Below the pieces are notes generated by a model. It searched no databases. It saw only the letters and a list, made by a program, of their open reading frames with translations, and had not been told where the DNA came from. From NCBI GenBank assembly GCA_963695195.1, contig CAVOGE010000007.1, positions 1,302,001 through 1,366,000 of the forward strand: a stretch of DNA of 64,000 nt, given 5' to 3'. The stretch comes from CF-167 sp963695195 (lineage in GTDB: Bacteria; Chloroflexota; Limnocylindria; QHBO01). The stretch's first letter is position 1. Every line of letters begins with the position of its first letter. Below, piece after piece: positions 8,008 to 16,012 of the stretch. The position numbers and the translations under genes were made by a program.

Positions 8008-8922
8008 ATGGACGCACGGCTCGACTGGTACCGGCGATTCCCAGAGGGCTGGTGGGGCTACCACCGGGAGTTGCCCCAGCCGATGAGCGCCGTCGAGATC
8101 GCCGCCAGCGGCAGCCTCGACGCGCGGCTGATGGCGACCCTGTGGGCGGTCGTGCACCGACGTCGTGGCGTGATGCTGGCCTCCGAGGCGCCGATGGCCG
8201 GCAAGACCACGACCCTCTCCGCCCTCGTCGACATGCTGCCCGACCGCGCGGTGGCCGTCTTTCTGCGGGGCTGGCATCCCGATGACGAATGGGCCGCCGA
8301 GATCGGCCCGGACCGAGGCTATCTGCTCGTGAACGAGATGAGCGACCATCTGCCGATCTACGTCTGGGGTGGGAACGCGCGGCTTGCCCTCCAACTGGCC
8401 GCCCGCGGCTACGGACTCGGCGCGACGATGCATGCCGACTCGCTCGACGAGGCGACCGATCTCCTGCGCGGGGAGCTCGGCGCGACCGAGGCGGAGCTGG
8501 CCGCGCTCACGATCTACCTGCAGTACTCGGCGTATCGGACGCCTGGCGGCATGTATCGCCGCGTCGAGGAGGCGTGGCATCTCCGGACAGATGACGCCGG
8601 GAGGTTGGCCCCCGTCCGCCTGGCGGCGATCGAGGGCGTCCGTTCGCCAAGCCTTACCGGGGCGCAACGCGATCCACTGCCGCCGCTGCTCGATGACGAC
8701 GGGGGACGGTCTGCCCGGCCGTTGCTCCATGACGCCGCTGCCTATGCGGAATTGGCAACCTCGCTCGGCCTCACCGCGGCGTCGCTCGAGAGCGAGATCT
8801 CGCAGCGCACTGCCTTTCTCGACGCCCTGAGAGAACGGGGCGTCACCGAACCCGCGTCGGTCGCCCTGGCCATCGGTGCATACCCGTTCCTCGGCGAAGG
8901 GTCGCCCCCACATCCGGGATAA
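8008..8922 (+). CDS. Orphan type II/IV secretion-type ATPase (CpaF/PilT-like)
   Basis: 304 residues from ATG 8008; the upstream in-frame ATG at 7870 adds low-complexity sequence and is not favoured. The core resembles the C-terminal ATPase domain of secretion and pilus motors: an imperfect Walker A (SEAPMAGKTTTLSAL, with Ala-Pro replacing the usual Gly pair), an acidic strand (YLLVNEMSDHLPIYVWG) in the Walker B/Glu-box position, and GATMHADSLDEATD, corresponding to the His-box switch segment. The N-terminal hexamer-forming domain of full CpaF/PilT is missing, and no pilin, platform or other assembly gene is nearby. It could be a stand-alone regulator or a relic; ATP hydrolysis is plausible but the changed P-loop makes it uncertain. 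Confidence 0.72.
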   Translation: MDARLDWYRRFPEGWWGYHRELPQPMSAVEIAASGSLDARLMATLWAVVHRRRGVMLASEAPMAGKTTTLSALVDMLPDRAVAVFLRGWHPDDEWAAEIGPDRGYLLVNEMSDHLPIYVWGGNARLALQLAARGYGLGATMHADSLDEATDLLRGELGATEAELAALTIYLQYSAYRTPGGMYRRVEEAWHLRTDDAGRLAPVRLAAIEGVRSPSLTGAQRDPLPPLLDDDGGRSARPLLHDAAAYAELATSLGLTAASLESEISQRTAFLDALRERGVTEPASVALAIGAYPFLGEGSPPHPG

Positions 8923-8923
8923 T
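8918..8923 (+). promoter_or_regulatory. -10 box of a leaderless promoter (second LLM oxidoreductase)
   Basis: GATAAT lies 6 nt before ATG 8930 and overlaps the stop codon region of the preceding gene. It decides 8930 over the upstream in-frame ATG at 8876. Confidence 0.5.
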
Positions 8924-8929
8924 CGGGGC

Positions 8930-9844
8930 ATGCCGCGTCCGCTGAAGATCGGAATCCAGCTTCCCGAGGTCGAGTACGTCGCTCGTTGGTCGGAGCTCGC
9001 CGAGATGGCGCGACGCGCCGAGGCGATCGGCCTCGATTCGATCTGGCTCGGCGACCACCTGCTCTACCGCGACGACGGGCTGCCGCCGCGAGGGCCGTGG
9101 GAGGCATGGTCGACCCTCGCGGCGCTGGCCGCCATCACGGAGCGGGTCGAGATCGGCCCACTGGTGGCGTCCACCTCGTTCCACAACCCCGCAATGCTGG
9201 CCAAGAAGGCGGCCACGATCGAGGAGATCAGCGGCGGTCGCCTCATCCTGGGGCTCGGCGCCGGCTGGAACGAGGCCGAGTACCGGGCGTACGGCTTCCC
9301 GTTCGACAAGCGGGTGAGTCGCTTCGAAGAGGCGTTCACCGTCATCCGTACGCTGCTTCGCGACGGTCGCTGCGACTTCCACGGCACCTACTACGAACTG
9401 CACGACTGTGAGCTGCTGCCGCGCGGTCCGCGCCCGGAGGGGCCGCCACTGATGATCGGCTCGATTGGTCCGCGCATGCTCTCCATCACGCTGCCGCACG
9501 TGCAGTCCTGGAACGCCTGGTTCACCTGGTTCGGGAACGCTCCGGCGGGCTATCGGCCGATGCGCGACGCGGTCGACGAGGCGTGCCGCAAGGCCGGACG
9601 CGATCCGGCGACGCTGGAGCGCACCCTCGCCCTCTTCATCAGCTTCCCCGGGTCGCAGGGGCGGAAGCTCGGCGACCTGTCGGACCCCGATGTCCCGTCG
9701 ATCCCCGGTGCCCCCGAGCACCTCGTCCCGGCGCTGCGCGCCTTCGCCGCGGAGGGCGTCGCGCACGTGCAGCTGGTGCTCGATCCGATCAACGCCGACA
9801 CGATCGCAGCGCTGGCCCCCACGCTCGCCCAGCTCGACGGCTGA
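8930..9844 (+). CDS. LLM-class F420/FMN-dependent oxidoreductase
   Basis: 304 residues from ATG 8930. Luciferase-like TIM barrel: KIGIQLPEVEYVARW at the start, EAIGLDSIWLGDHLLYR, the flavin-contact strand EIGPLVASTSFHNPAMLAK, and GGRLILGLGAGWNEAEYRAYG, which is diagnostic of the F420-dependent LLM subgroup. The C-terminus ends in the barrel strand VAHVQLVLDP. Members reduce or oxidise diverse substrates with F420 or FMN; the substrate is unknown. Three to four genes follow on the same strand, including a flavin reductase domain protein, which raises the possibility that this is an FMN-type monooxygenase fed by that reductase. The next gene has its own -10 box, however. Confidence 0.88.
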   Translation: MPRPLKIGIQLPEVEYVARWSELAEMARRAEAIGLDSIWLGDHLLYRDDGLPPRGPWEAWSTLAALAAITERVEIGPLVASTSFHNPAMLAKKAATIEEISGGRLILGLGAGWNEAEYRAYGFPFDKRVSRFEEAFTVIRTLLRDGRCDFHGTYYELHDCELLPRGPRPEGPPLMIGSIGPRMLSITLPHVQSWNAWFTWFGNAPAGYRPMRDAVDEACRKAGRDPATLERTLALFISFPGSQGRKLGDLSDPDVPSIPGAPEHLVPALRAFAAEGVAHVQLVLDPINADTIAALAPTLAQLDG

Positions 9845-9871
9845 CAGTCCGAGCACCCTCCATCGGACTGG

Positions 9872-9877
9872 TATCCT
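9872..9877 (+). promoter_or_regulatory. -10 box of a leaderless promoter (small membrane protein)
   Basis: TATCCT lies 7 nt before ATG 9885, suggesting that the four-gene run from 9885 has its own promoter. Confidence 0.45.
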
Positions 9878-9884
9878 CGTCCCG

Positions 9885-10262
9885 ATGGACGCTGGGCAGC
9901 CCCCGATCCCGATCGGCCCGAGCGGACGCCTCGAGGCACTGCCGTTGACCAATGCGGCCGGCAATCACGCCATCCTGGTCCGCCAGGCAGACACCCCGCG
10001 GGCGCTCGTGACCGGCGAGGCGGGCGATGGGGCGCGCGACCGCGTGGTGGTCGTGCCCCTCGACGCCGACGTGCAGCTCCACGTGGACGGCGACGCACTG
10101 GCCATCTGGCTCGCCGAGGGCTCGGTCGCCGCGCCGCGCGCGGCGGTTCCCGGCTGGGCCAGCGCGGCCGGTCTGCTCCTCCTGCTGGGCCTGCTGGCGC
10201 TGACCGTCCTCGGCAGCGCCACCGCCTTCATCTGGCTGCTGGACGGGCTGGGATGGCGGTAG
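9885..10262 (+). CDS. Small protein with C-terminal membrane anchor
   Basis: 125 residues. A soluble N-terminal part of about 85 residues with beta-rich, hydrophobic/acidic alternation (DRVVVVPLDADVQLHVDG) is followed by one membrane helix near residues 90-117 (WASAAGLLLLLGLLALTVLG) and a six-residue tail. Topology suggests a tail-anchored cytoplasmic domain. No known family recognised. Its stop overlaps the next start by about 10 nt, and the chain of overlaps runs on through the flavin reductase to the BFD-like protein, so the four products probably function together. The upstream frame that joins it is antisense-like shadow of the oxidoreductase and is ignored. Confidence 0.7.
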   Translation: MDAGQPPIPIGPSGRLEALPLTNAAGNHAILVRQADTPRALVTGEAGDGARDRVVVVPLDADVQLHVDGDALAIWLAEGSVAAPRAAVPGWASAAGLLLLLGLLALTVLGSATAFIWLLDGLGWR

Positions 10263-10567
10263 ACGACGATCGCGGGCCGATCCTGCCACCCACATTCGGC
10301 CTGATCGGGATGCGCATCGGGCAGGAGTTCGGGCCGCCTGCCGACTTCGCCCACTCGATGGAGCGCGCGCTCGTGCGTGGCGCCAAGCGTGGAGCGACGA
10401 TCGTTGCCGTCCTCGATCGGGGCGACCTGGCGATCCACATCCCCCACGAAGACGGACCCTCGTGGAACTGCGTCCCGCTCGTCCACCTGCACCGCGGTGA
10501 GAATCCCACCGCGGCGGCATGGGCCGCGGCCAACGCCATCGTTGAGCGCCTCGAGCGCTACCGATGA
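10253..10567 (+). CDS. Hypothetical protein, 104 residues
   Basis: Unrecognised small soluble protein. It has a Gly-rich start (FGLIGMRIGQEFGPP), a basic helix (MERALVRGAKRGATIVAVLDRGDLAIHI) and a C-terminal Ala-rich helix (NPTAAAWAAANAIVERLERYR). It overlaps the upstream membrane protein by 10 nt and the downstream flavin reductase by four (ATGA), so expression is tightly coupled. Its conserved position in this overlap chain is the main evidence that it is real. Confidence 0.62.
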   Translation: MAVDDDRGPILPPTFGLIGMRIGQEFGPPADFAHSMERALVRGAKRGATIVAVLDRGDLAIHIPHEDGPSWNCVPLVHLHRGENPTAAAWAAANAIVERLERYR

Positions 10568-11058
10568 CCGATGAGGAGCGGCGAACGCTGCGCGCGATGA
10601 TGGGTCGCTTCGCCACCGGGGTAACGGTTGTCGCGGCACGCCAGGGTCCGCTGCTGGCCGGCATGACCGCCAATGCGATTGCCTCGATCAGCATCGACCC
10701 GCCGCTGCTGATGGCAAGCATCAACCGCACCAGCGAAACCCATACGGCCATCGTGGGCAGCCACTCGTTCGCGGTGAGTGTCCTGAGTGCGGATCAGCAG
10801 CCGATCGCCGAGTGCTTTGCGCTGCCCAACAGTGCGGAGAAGCTGCAACGCTTCTGTGACGCGTCGTGGCACGAGGCGGAGACCGGCTCACCGATCCTGG
10901 ACGGTGCCATCGCCTACTTCGACTGCCGGCTGACGGCGTCATACCCGGCAGGGACGCACAGCATCTTCATCGGCGAGATCGTGGCGGCCGGCCACGAGGA
11001 GCGCGACGATCCGCTCGTCTGGTACGCGTCGCGCTATCGGCAGCTGGCGCCGTCGTGA
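10564..11058 (+). CDS. Flavin reductase domain protein (HpaC-like)
   Basis: 164 residues covering a complete flavin reductase-like, FMN-binding split-barrel domain. The opening MMGRFATGVTVVAA, the FMN-binding stretch GMTANAIASISIDPPLLMASI and the later strand SYPAGTHSIFIGEIVAA are characteristic. Such proteins use NAD(P)H to reduce free FMN or FAD for a partner monooxygenase, or act on their own flavin. It sits between a 104-residue unknown and a BFD-like iron-sulfur protein, with four-base overlaps on both sides (ATGA and GTGA). A partner monooxygenase could be the LLM protein at 8930, but that is inference. Confidence 0.88.
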   Translation: MTDEERRTLRAMMGRFATGVTVVAARQGPLLAGMTANAIASISIDPPLLMASINRTSETHTAIVGSHSFAVSVLSADQQPIAECFALPNSAEKLQRFCDASWHEAETGSPILDGAIAYFDCRLTASYPAGTHSIFIGEIVAAGHEERDDPLVWYASRYRQLAPS

Positions 11059-11669
11059 CCGACGCGCTCCTGTCGCTCGTTCCCGCCTGGGATCGGCTGA
11101 CCGTCTCCGAGGGCAACCGCCTTGTCGTGGACCTGCTGCGACGCGTGGAGACCAGTGAGCTGGTGGTGCTCGACGACGACCTGCCCCAGTTCGATGGCGC
11201 GACGGTCATCTGGGTTTGGCCCGATGGCGATGCCTGGCACGTCCGTGCGGCGCGCATCGAGAATGGCAGAGCCACCCCGTACCTGATCCGTGCGGAGCGG
11301 CTCTGGGTCCAGCGTCCCGACCCCAACCTGGCGCGGCTGCTGGGGATCGATCCGGCGAATCCGCCGCCATCGGTCCGCTGGGGCGGCCATCCGCGTCCGA
11401 TGGAGCAGCCGCCTCGGCACATCGCCTGCATCTGCCGCCTGACGAGCAGCGAGCGGGTCTACCAGGCGATCCATGACGGCTGGCGCAGCGTCGACGAGGT
11501 GAAACGGGCCACCGAGGCTGGATTCGGGCAGTGCCAGGGCCGACGCTGCGCGGCGCTGGTGGCGCACCGGCTCGACCTGGCTCCGGATGAGCCACGCGGC
11601 AGCATCACCTCCCGCCCGCCACTCGTCCCGGTGCCCGCATCGGTGCTGGCGGCGTTCGCCGAGGAGTAG
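11055..11669 (+). CDS. BFD-like [2Fe-2S] domain protein
   Basis: 204 residues from GTG 11055, which overlaps the flavin reductase stop. About 130 N-terminal residues are of unknown fold. Residues near 135-185 form a bacterioferritin-associated-ferredoxin-like domain: Cys-x-Cys in HIACICRLTSSERVYQAI and the matching GFGQCQGRRCAALVA with Cys-x4-Cys, four ligands for a [2Fe-2S] cluster. Such domains serve as electron-transfer modules in iron release, nitrite reductase and amine oxidase complexes. Direct linkage to a flavin reductase suggests an NAD(P)H-flavin-FeS electron chain. The stop is immediately adjacent to the stop of the convergent aminotransferase (zero gap). Confidence 0.8.
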   Translation: MTDALLSLVPAWDRLTVSEGNRLVVDLLRRVETSELVVLDDDLPQFDGATVIWVWPDGDAWHVRAARIENGRATPYLIRAERLWVQRPDPNLARLLGIDPANPPPSVRWGGHPRPMEQPPRHIACICRLTSSERVYQAIHDGWRSVDEVKRATEAGFGQCQGRRCAALVAHRLDLAPDEPRGSITSRPPLVPVPASVLAAFAEE

Positions 11670-13010
11670 TCAGGCGCCGATCGCCTCGAGCGACTCGCCG
11701 ATCACCGCGCGAGCGCGGTCGACCTCCTCGTCGGTGGTGATCAGCGGCGGGATGACCCGCACCACCTGGCCGTATGTGCCGCAGCTGAGCAGCAGCAGCT
11801 TTCGTTCGAACGCCTCGTGGAGGACCGCCTTGGCCAGGTCGGGGCGCGGGGCGAGCGTCCCCGGATCCGCGAATTCGATCCCGATCATCAGTCCGCGTCC
11901 ACGGACCTCGGCGACGCTGGCGCGACCCTCTGCGGCCGAGCGGATTCCGGCCAGCAGCCGCTCGCCCTGTCGAGCTGCATTGGCCAGCAGGTCCTCGGAC
12001 TCGATCACGTCCAGGGTGGCGAGCGCTGCCGCGCAGGCGACGGCATTGCCTCCGTAGGTGCCGCCGTGGGCCCCGGGGCCAAGGCGATCGAGGAGCGAGC
12101 GGCGCGCCATGATCCCCGACAGCGGCATCCCCGACGCGATCCCCTTGGCCATCACCACGATGTCGGGTCGCGCGTCGTACCAGTCGGTCGCCCACATCTT
12201 CCCGGTGCGCCCGACACCGGACTGCACCTCGTCGGCGATGAGCAGGATCCCGTGGCGGTCGGCGACTTCGCGCAGCGCGGGCAGGAAGCCGTCCGGCGGC
12301 ACCACGTAGCCGCCCTCGCCGAGGATCGGTTCGACCAGGAAGGCGGCAACGTCGTCGGGGTAGATGAGGGTGGCGAAGATCTCCTCGATCCCCGCCAGGG
12401 AGAATGCCACGGCCGCCTCATCGGTCTGCCCGGTCGGATTGCGCAGGGTGTAGGGGAACGGTGCGAAGTGGACGCCGCCGAGCAGGGGCTCGTAGTGGCC
12501 GCGGTACTTCACGCCTGAGCTGGTGAGCGCCATGGCGCCGTGGGTGCGCCCGTGGAAACCGCCGCGGAAGGCGATGACCGAGGGGCGCCGGGTGGCGTAC
12601 TTGGCCAGCTTCACCGCTGCCTCGACCGCCTCGGCCCCCGAGTTCGACAGGAAGAGTCCGGCCTCCTCGCCGTCGCGCAGGCCGGGGAAGGTGCGAGGCA
12701 GGCGCTCGTGCAACTCCAACCCGGGCTTGTGATAGAGGATGTTCTGCTGGGCATGGACGATGCGGCCCGCCTGCTCGGCGATCGCCGCGACCACGCGCGG
12801 ATGGGCGTGTCCGGTGTTGGTCACGCCGATGCCGCAGGTGTAGTCGAGGTATCGGTCTCCGTCGATCGTCTCGATCCACGAGCCGACGCCGCGCTCCACC
12901 ACCAGGTCGGTGTAGCGGCTCCAGACCGGGGGAACGCCGGACCGGCGCGCCAGCCAGACCGAGCTGTCGTCGGCGCGCGCGTCGATCATCGGTTCCTGGA
13001 CCTGGGTCAT
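11670..13010 (-). CDS. gabT: Class III aminotransferase (4-aminobutyrate/polyamine type)
   Basis: 446 residues from ATG 13010. PLP-dependent fold type I enzyme: substrate-side YLDYTCGIGVTNTGHAHP, the PLP phosphate loop SNSGAEAVEAAVKLA, GFHGRTHGAMALT, the Asp of LLIADEVQSGVGRTG and the Schiff-base Lys in VVMAKGIASGMPLSG. The closest functional groups are GABA, putrescine and related omega-aminotransferases, which pass the terminal amino group to 2-oxoglutarate or pyruvate. Its start overlaps the stop of a polyamine-type permease gene (ATGA), so it is the last gene of a potA-potD-potB-potC-aminotransferase operon. This makes degradation of imported putrescine, spermidine or GABA its likely job. 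The exact substrate is not fixed by sequence, so the symbol is tentative. Confidence 0.88.
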   Translation of the reverse strand: MTQVQEPMIDARADDSSVWLARRSGVPPVWSRYTDLVVERGVGSWIETIDGDRYLDYTCGIGVTNTGHAHPRVVAAIAEQAGRIVHAQQNILYHKPGLELHERLPRTFPGLRDGEEAGLFLSNSGAEAVEAAVKLAKYATRRPSVIAFRGGFHGRTHGAMALTSSGVKYRGHYEPLLGGVHFAPFPYTLRNPTGQTDEAAVAFSLAGIEEIFATLIYPDDVAAFLVEPILGEGGYVVPPDGFLPALREVADRHGILLIADEVQSGVGRTGKMWATDWYDARPDIVVMAKGIASGMPLSGIMARRSLLDRLGPGAHGGTYGGNAVACAAALATLDVIESEDLLANAARQGERLLAGIRSAAEGRASVAEVRGRGLMIGIEFADPGTLAPRPDLAKAVLHEAFERKLLLLSCGTYGQVVRVIPPLITTDEEVDRARAVIGESLEAIGA

Positions 13011-13876
13011 CGTCCGACCAATGTGACGGGTCCTGCCGGCCGTGTCGAGGGGTCGCCGCGCCTTCCGTTCCACAGCTGTACGCCGATGAAGGTCAGCGCT
13101 GTGAGGAAGATCAGCGTGCCGAGTACGTTCACCTCGGGCGGGATGCCGAGCCTGCTTACGCCGAAGACCCATAGCGGGAAGGTCACCGTGCGTCCCGCCG
13201 AGAAGAGCGTGATCACGTAGTCGTCGATCGACAGGGCAAAGGCGAGCAGCGCCGCCGACACGATGCCCGGCAGGATCAGCGGGAACGTGATCTTCCAGAA
13301 GGTGGTCCGCTCATTGGCATACAGGTCCATGCCGGCCTCCTCGAGGGACCGGTTGAACCCGACCAGTCGAGCCCGGATGGTGACCACCACGAAGCTGATG
13401 TTGAACATGATGTGCGACACCAGGATGGTCAGAAACCCACGTTCCACCCCGAGGCTGATCCACAGCGTCAGGAGTGAGGCGCCAAGGATGATCTCCGGCG
13501 CGGTCATGGGGATGAAGATCAGCAGGTTCATCACCCATCGCCCACGGAAGGCGTAGCGGGTCAGCGCCAGCCCGATCATGGTGCCGAACGTGGTGGCCAC
13601 GAGGGTCGAGATGGTGGCCACCACCAGGCTCAGGACCATCGGGTCGGTGATCTGCGATCGGCCCCACAGGTCGACGTAGTTACGGAGGGTGAACCCCTGC
13701 CAGGTGATGTTCTGGCGCCCGGCGGGGTCGTTGAAGGAGAAGGCGATCATCACCGCGATCGGCGCGAACAGGAAGAGGAGCAGCAGGCCCGTGAATCCGG
13801 GCAACAGGAAGCGGCTCACCCGGGAGCGCAGCGGCCGCCGTCGCTCGGCCGTTAGCGGCGCGGTCAGGCTGCTCAT
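13007..13876 (-). CDS. potC: Polyamine-type ABC transporter permease, PotC-like
   Basis: 289-residue inner-membrane permease with about six hydrophobic segments, starting with FLLPGFTGLLLLFLFAPIAV. The ATPase-coupling EAA loop is visible as SLEEAGMDLYANERTTFWKI, and the C-terminal helices (ALSIDDYVITLFSAG) match the spermidine/putrescine PotC branch. It pairs with the PotB-like permease encoded just before it, overlapping by four bases, and is coupled the same way to the aminotransferase after it. Substrate is probably a polyamine or related amine; solute choice depends on the binding protein. Confidence 0.9.
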   Translation of the reverse strand: MSSLTAPLTAERRRPLRSRVSRFLLPGFTGLLLLFLFAPIAVMIAFSFNDPAGRQNITWQGFTLRNYVDLWGRSQITDPMVLSLVVATISTLVATTFGTMIGLALTRYAFRGRWVMNLLIFIPMTAPEIILGASLLTLWISLGVERGFLTILVSHIMFNISFVVVTIRARLVGFNRSLEEAGMDLYANERTTFWKITFPLILPGIVSAALLAFALSIDDYVITLFSAGRTVTFPLWVFGVSRLGIPPEVNVLGTLIFLTALTFIGVQLWNGRRGDPSTRPAGPVTLVGR

Positions 13877-14730
13877 CCAGCGAGCCGATCGCTGCCGACG
13901 AGGCGCGTGTAGACCGACACCAGCAGCATGACACCCGCGACCAGGACGAACGCCAGCGCCGCGGCTGCGGGATAGTCGAGGCTGTCGAGGAACTTGCGCT
14001 GAATGATGTTGCCGACCATGAAGACCTGGGGATTGCCCGCACCGATCACCTCGGCGGTGATGAAGTCACCCACCGACGGGATGAAGGTGAGCAGCGAGCC
14101 GGCGACGACCCCGGGGAGGGACAGCACAAAGGTGACGCGCCAGAAGGCCTGGGCGCGGCTGGCGTACAGGTCGGTCGCCGCCTCGATGAGCCGCCGGTCG
14201 ATCTTCTCGATCGCGACGTACAACGGCAGGATCATGAACGGCAGGAAGTTGTACGTCAGCCCAAAGATGACCGATGCCGGCGTGGCCAGGAAGTGGAAGT
14301 TCTGGTCGAGGAGACCGGCATCCTTGAGCGTGCCAAAGACCATGCCGTTGTCGGACAGGATCATCCGCCAGTTCAGGGTGCGGATGACAAAGCTGACGAA
14401 GAAGGGGAGCACCACCAGCAGGAGGAGCGCGTTCTTCAGCCGCCCACCGTGGAACGCAATGGTGTAGGCGACCGGATATCCGACAGCCAGGGTGAGCACC
14501 GTCGTTGCCACGGCGAAGACCGTGGAGCGCACGTAGAGCTCCCAGTACTGGCCGATCACCTGCGGGTAGATGCCGAAGTTCCAGGTCAGCTGGTAGCCGG
14601 TGTCGAAGGTGCCTTCCTGCAGTGAGATGAGCAGCATGAACGCCATCGGCACCACGAAGAAGAAGACCAGCCAGCCGCCCCCGGGCAGCAGCAGGAGCAG
14701 CGGGGCCAGCCCGCGGCGCCGTGACCGCAT
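13873..14730 (-). CDS. potB: Polyamine-type ABC transporter permease, PotB-like
   Basis: 285 residues from ATG 14730, chosen because AGGGCGG lies a few bases upstream and the sequence opens with a basic cap (MRSRRRGLAPLLLLLPGGGW); an upstream in-frame ATG at 14787 would run into the binding-protein gene. About six membrane segments. The EAA coupling loop appears as LIEAATDLYASRAQAFWRV. SVGDFITAEVIGAGNPQVFM is characteristic of the PotB/PotH branch. It is third in the operon: 28 nt after the binding-protein stop and overlapping the PotC-like start by four bases. Confidence 0.9.
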   Translation of the reverse strand: MRSRRRGLAPLLLLLPGGGWLVFFFVVPMAFMLLISLQEGTFDTGYQLTWNFGIYPQVIGQYWELYVRSTVFAVATTVLTLAVGYPVAYTIAFHGGRLKNALLLLVVLPFFVSFVIRTLNWRMILSDNGMVFGTLKDAGLLDQNFHFLATPASVIFGLTYNFLPFMILPLYVAIEKIDRRLIEAATDLYASRAQAFWRVTFVLSLPGVVAGSLLTFIPSVGDFITAEVIGAGNPQVFMVGNIIQRKFLDSLDYPAAAALAFVLVAGVMLLVSVYTRLVGSDRLAG

Positions 14731-14758
14731 CAGTCCGCCCTGACCCGTCAATCCGTGG

Positions 14759-16012
14759 TCAGGTTGCCGACAGACCGCTGAGCACAACCTCGAAGAGGTT
14801 GTTCCACTCGGTCTCTTCTGCCTCGCTCAACTGCTTGTCCGTGTAGGTGCCATCCGTCTGCTCTGTGGTGGGAACAACCGTTGGCGCCATCGCCTCGAGC
14901 GTGTCGGCCCACTCGTCGTCGCCGTCATCGCGGGACGTCTGCGCGTCCTCGAGAATCTTCGCCTCGACGCCCTTCACTGGCGTCCAATAGCCGACCCACT
15001 CCGACAGCATCGCCGCCGCCGCGGGGTCGTAGTAGTAGTCCATCAGCTTGTGCGCGTTGTCGGCATTGCCGGTCCCCTTGGGGATGATCAGGTTGTCGTT
15101 CCAGCGCATGCCGCCCGTGTCGGGCACAACGAACTTCACCTTGTCGTTGTCGTAGAAGTTCATCTGGCTGATGTCGCCACCCCACGCGACGCAGATGGCC
15201 AGGTCGCCGGCCGCCAGCGCGTCGTAGTACTCGTTGCCGTACCAGCCGCGGAACTGGCCCTGCGGCGCCGCCAGGAGTTTCTCCTGTGCACGCTTGACGT
15301 CGTCCACCGTCGCGTTGGCCGGCTCGACACCGAGCGAGAGGAGGGTCAGGCCGAACATGTCGCGCATGTCGCTGAAGCCGCCGACGCGCCCGGCAAATGC
15401 AGGATCGAGCAGGTCATCGAAGGTGGTGATCTCGCGACCGGTCAGCTCCGGGTCGTAGGCGATGCCGGTGATGCCGCCCTGCCACCAGACGCTGTACTTG
15501 TTGTCCGGGTCGAACCAGAGGCCCTTGGCGTAGTCCGCGCAGTTGGCGGTCCAGTTCGTCAGCTTCGAGTGGTCGATCTCCTGGAGCCACCCGTTGCGCG
15601 CCATCCGTTCAACCACCCAGCCGCCGGGCGACATGACGTCCCACCCGGTCGCGATGCCCGCACGGAGGTCAGGCGAGTACGTTGCCAGGAAGTCGGCATT
15701 GTCGAGCAGACCCTCGCTGTACTCGACGTCGAGTCCGCTCAGCGTCTTAAAGGCCTCAATGCTCGGGTAGGTGGACTCGTCGTCCGAGATGTCGATGTAC
15801 GCCGGCCAGTTAAGCCAGTGCACGGTATTGCTGGGCGTCGCACTTGGCGACGCGCAGGCCGCGAGGATGGCGGGCAGCGACATGGCTCCGGCGAGGTACG
15901 CCCCACCACGTCCGGCTGTGCGGAAGAACGAGCGGCGCGTATGCCGCTCTTCGTGCATGACGCGCGCGATGGCGCGCTCGATCTGGCTGCGCTCGGTCAG
16001 GTCATCGGACAT
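14759..16012 (-). CDS. potD: Polyamine-type substrate-binding lipoprotein with Tat-like signal
   Basis: 417 residues. An unusually long cytosolic leader (about 26 residues, MSDDLTERSQIERAIARVMH) precedes a twin-arginine motif (RRSFFRTAGRGG), a hydrophobic stretch and a lipobox with Cys (ILAAC) near residue 53, suggesting Tat export followed by lipid anchoring. The mature part is a PotD/PotF-like periplasmic-binding fold: VHWLNWPAYIDIS at the N-terminus, SVWWQGGITGIAYDP, and ICVAWGGDISQMNF. Its start overlaps the ATPase stop (ATGA). It would hand polyamine or a similar cation to the two permeases that follow. Confidence 0.9.
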   Translation of the reverse strand: MSDDLTERSQIERAIARVMHEERHTRRSFFRTAGRGGAYLAGAMSLPAILAACASPSATPSNTVHWLNWPAYIDISDDESTYPSIEAFKTLSGLDVEYSEGLLDNADFLATYSPDLRAGIATGWDVMSPGGWVVERMARNGWLQEIDHSKLTNWTANCADYAKGLWFDPDNKYSVWWQGGITGIAYDPELTGREITTFDDLLDPAFAGRVGGFSDMRDMFGLTLLSLGVEPANATVDDVKRAQEKLLAAPQGQFRGWYGNEYYDALAAGDLAICVAWGGDISQMNFYDNDKVKFVVPDTGGMRWNDNLIIPKGTGNADNAHKLMDYYYDPAAAAMLSEWVGYWTPVKGVEAKILEDAQTSRDDGDDEWADTLEAMAPTVVPTTEQTDGTYTDKQLSEAEETEWNNLFEVVLSGLSAT

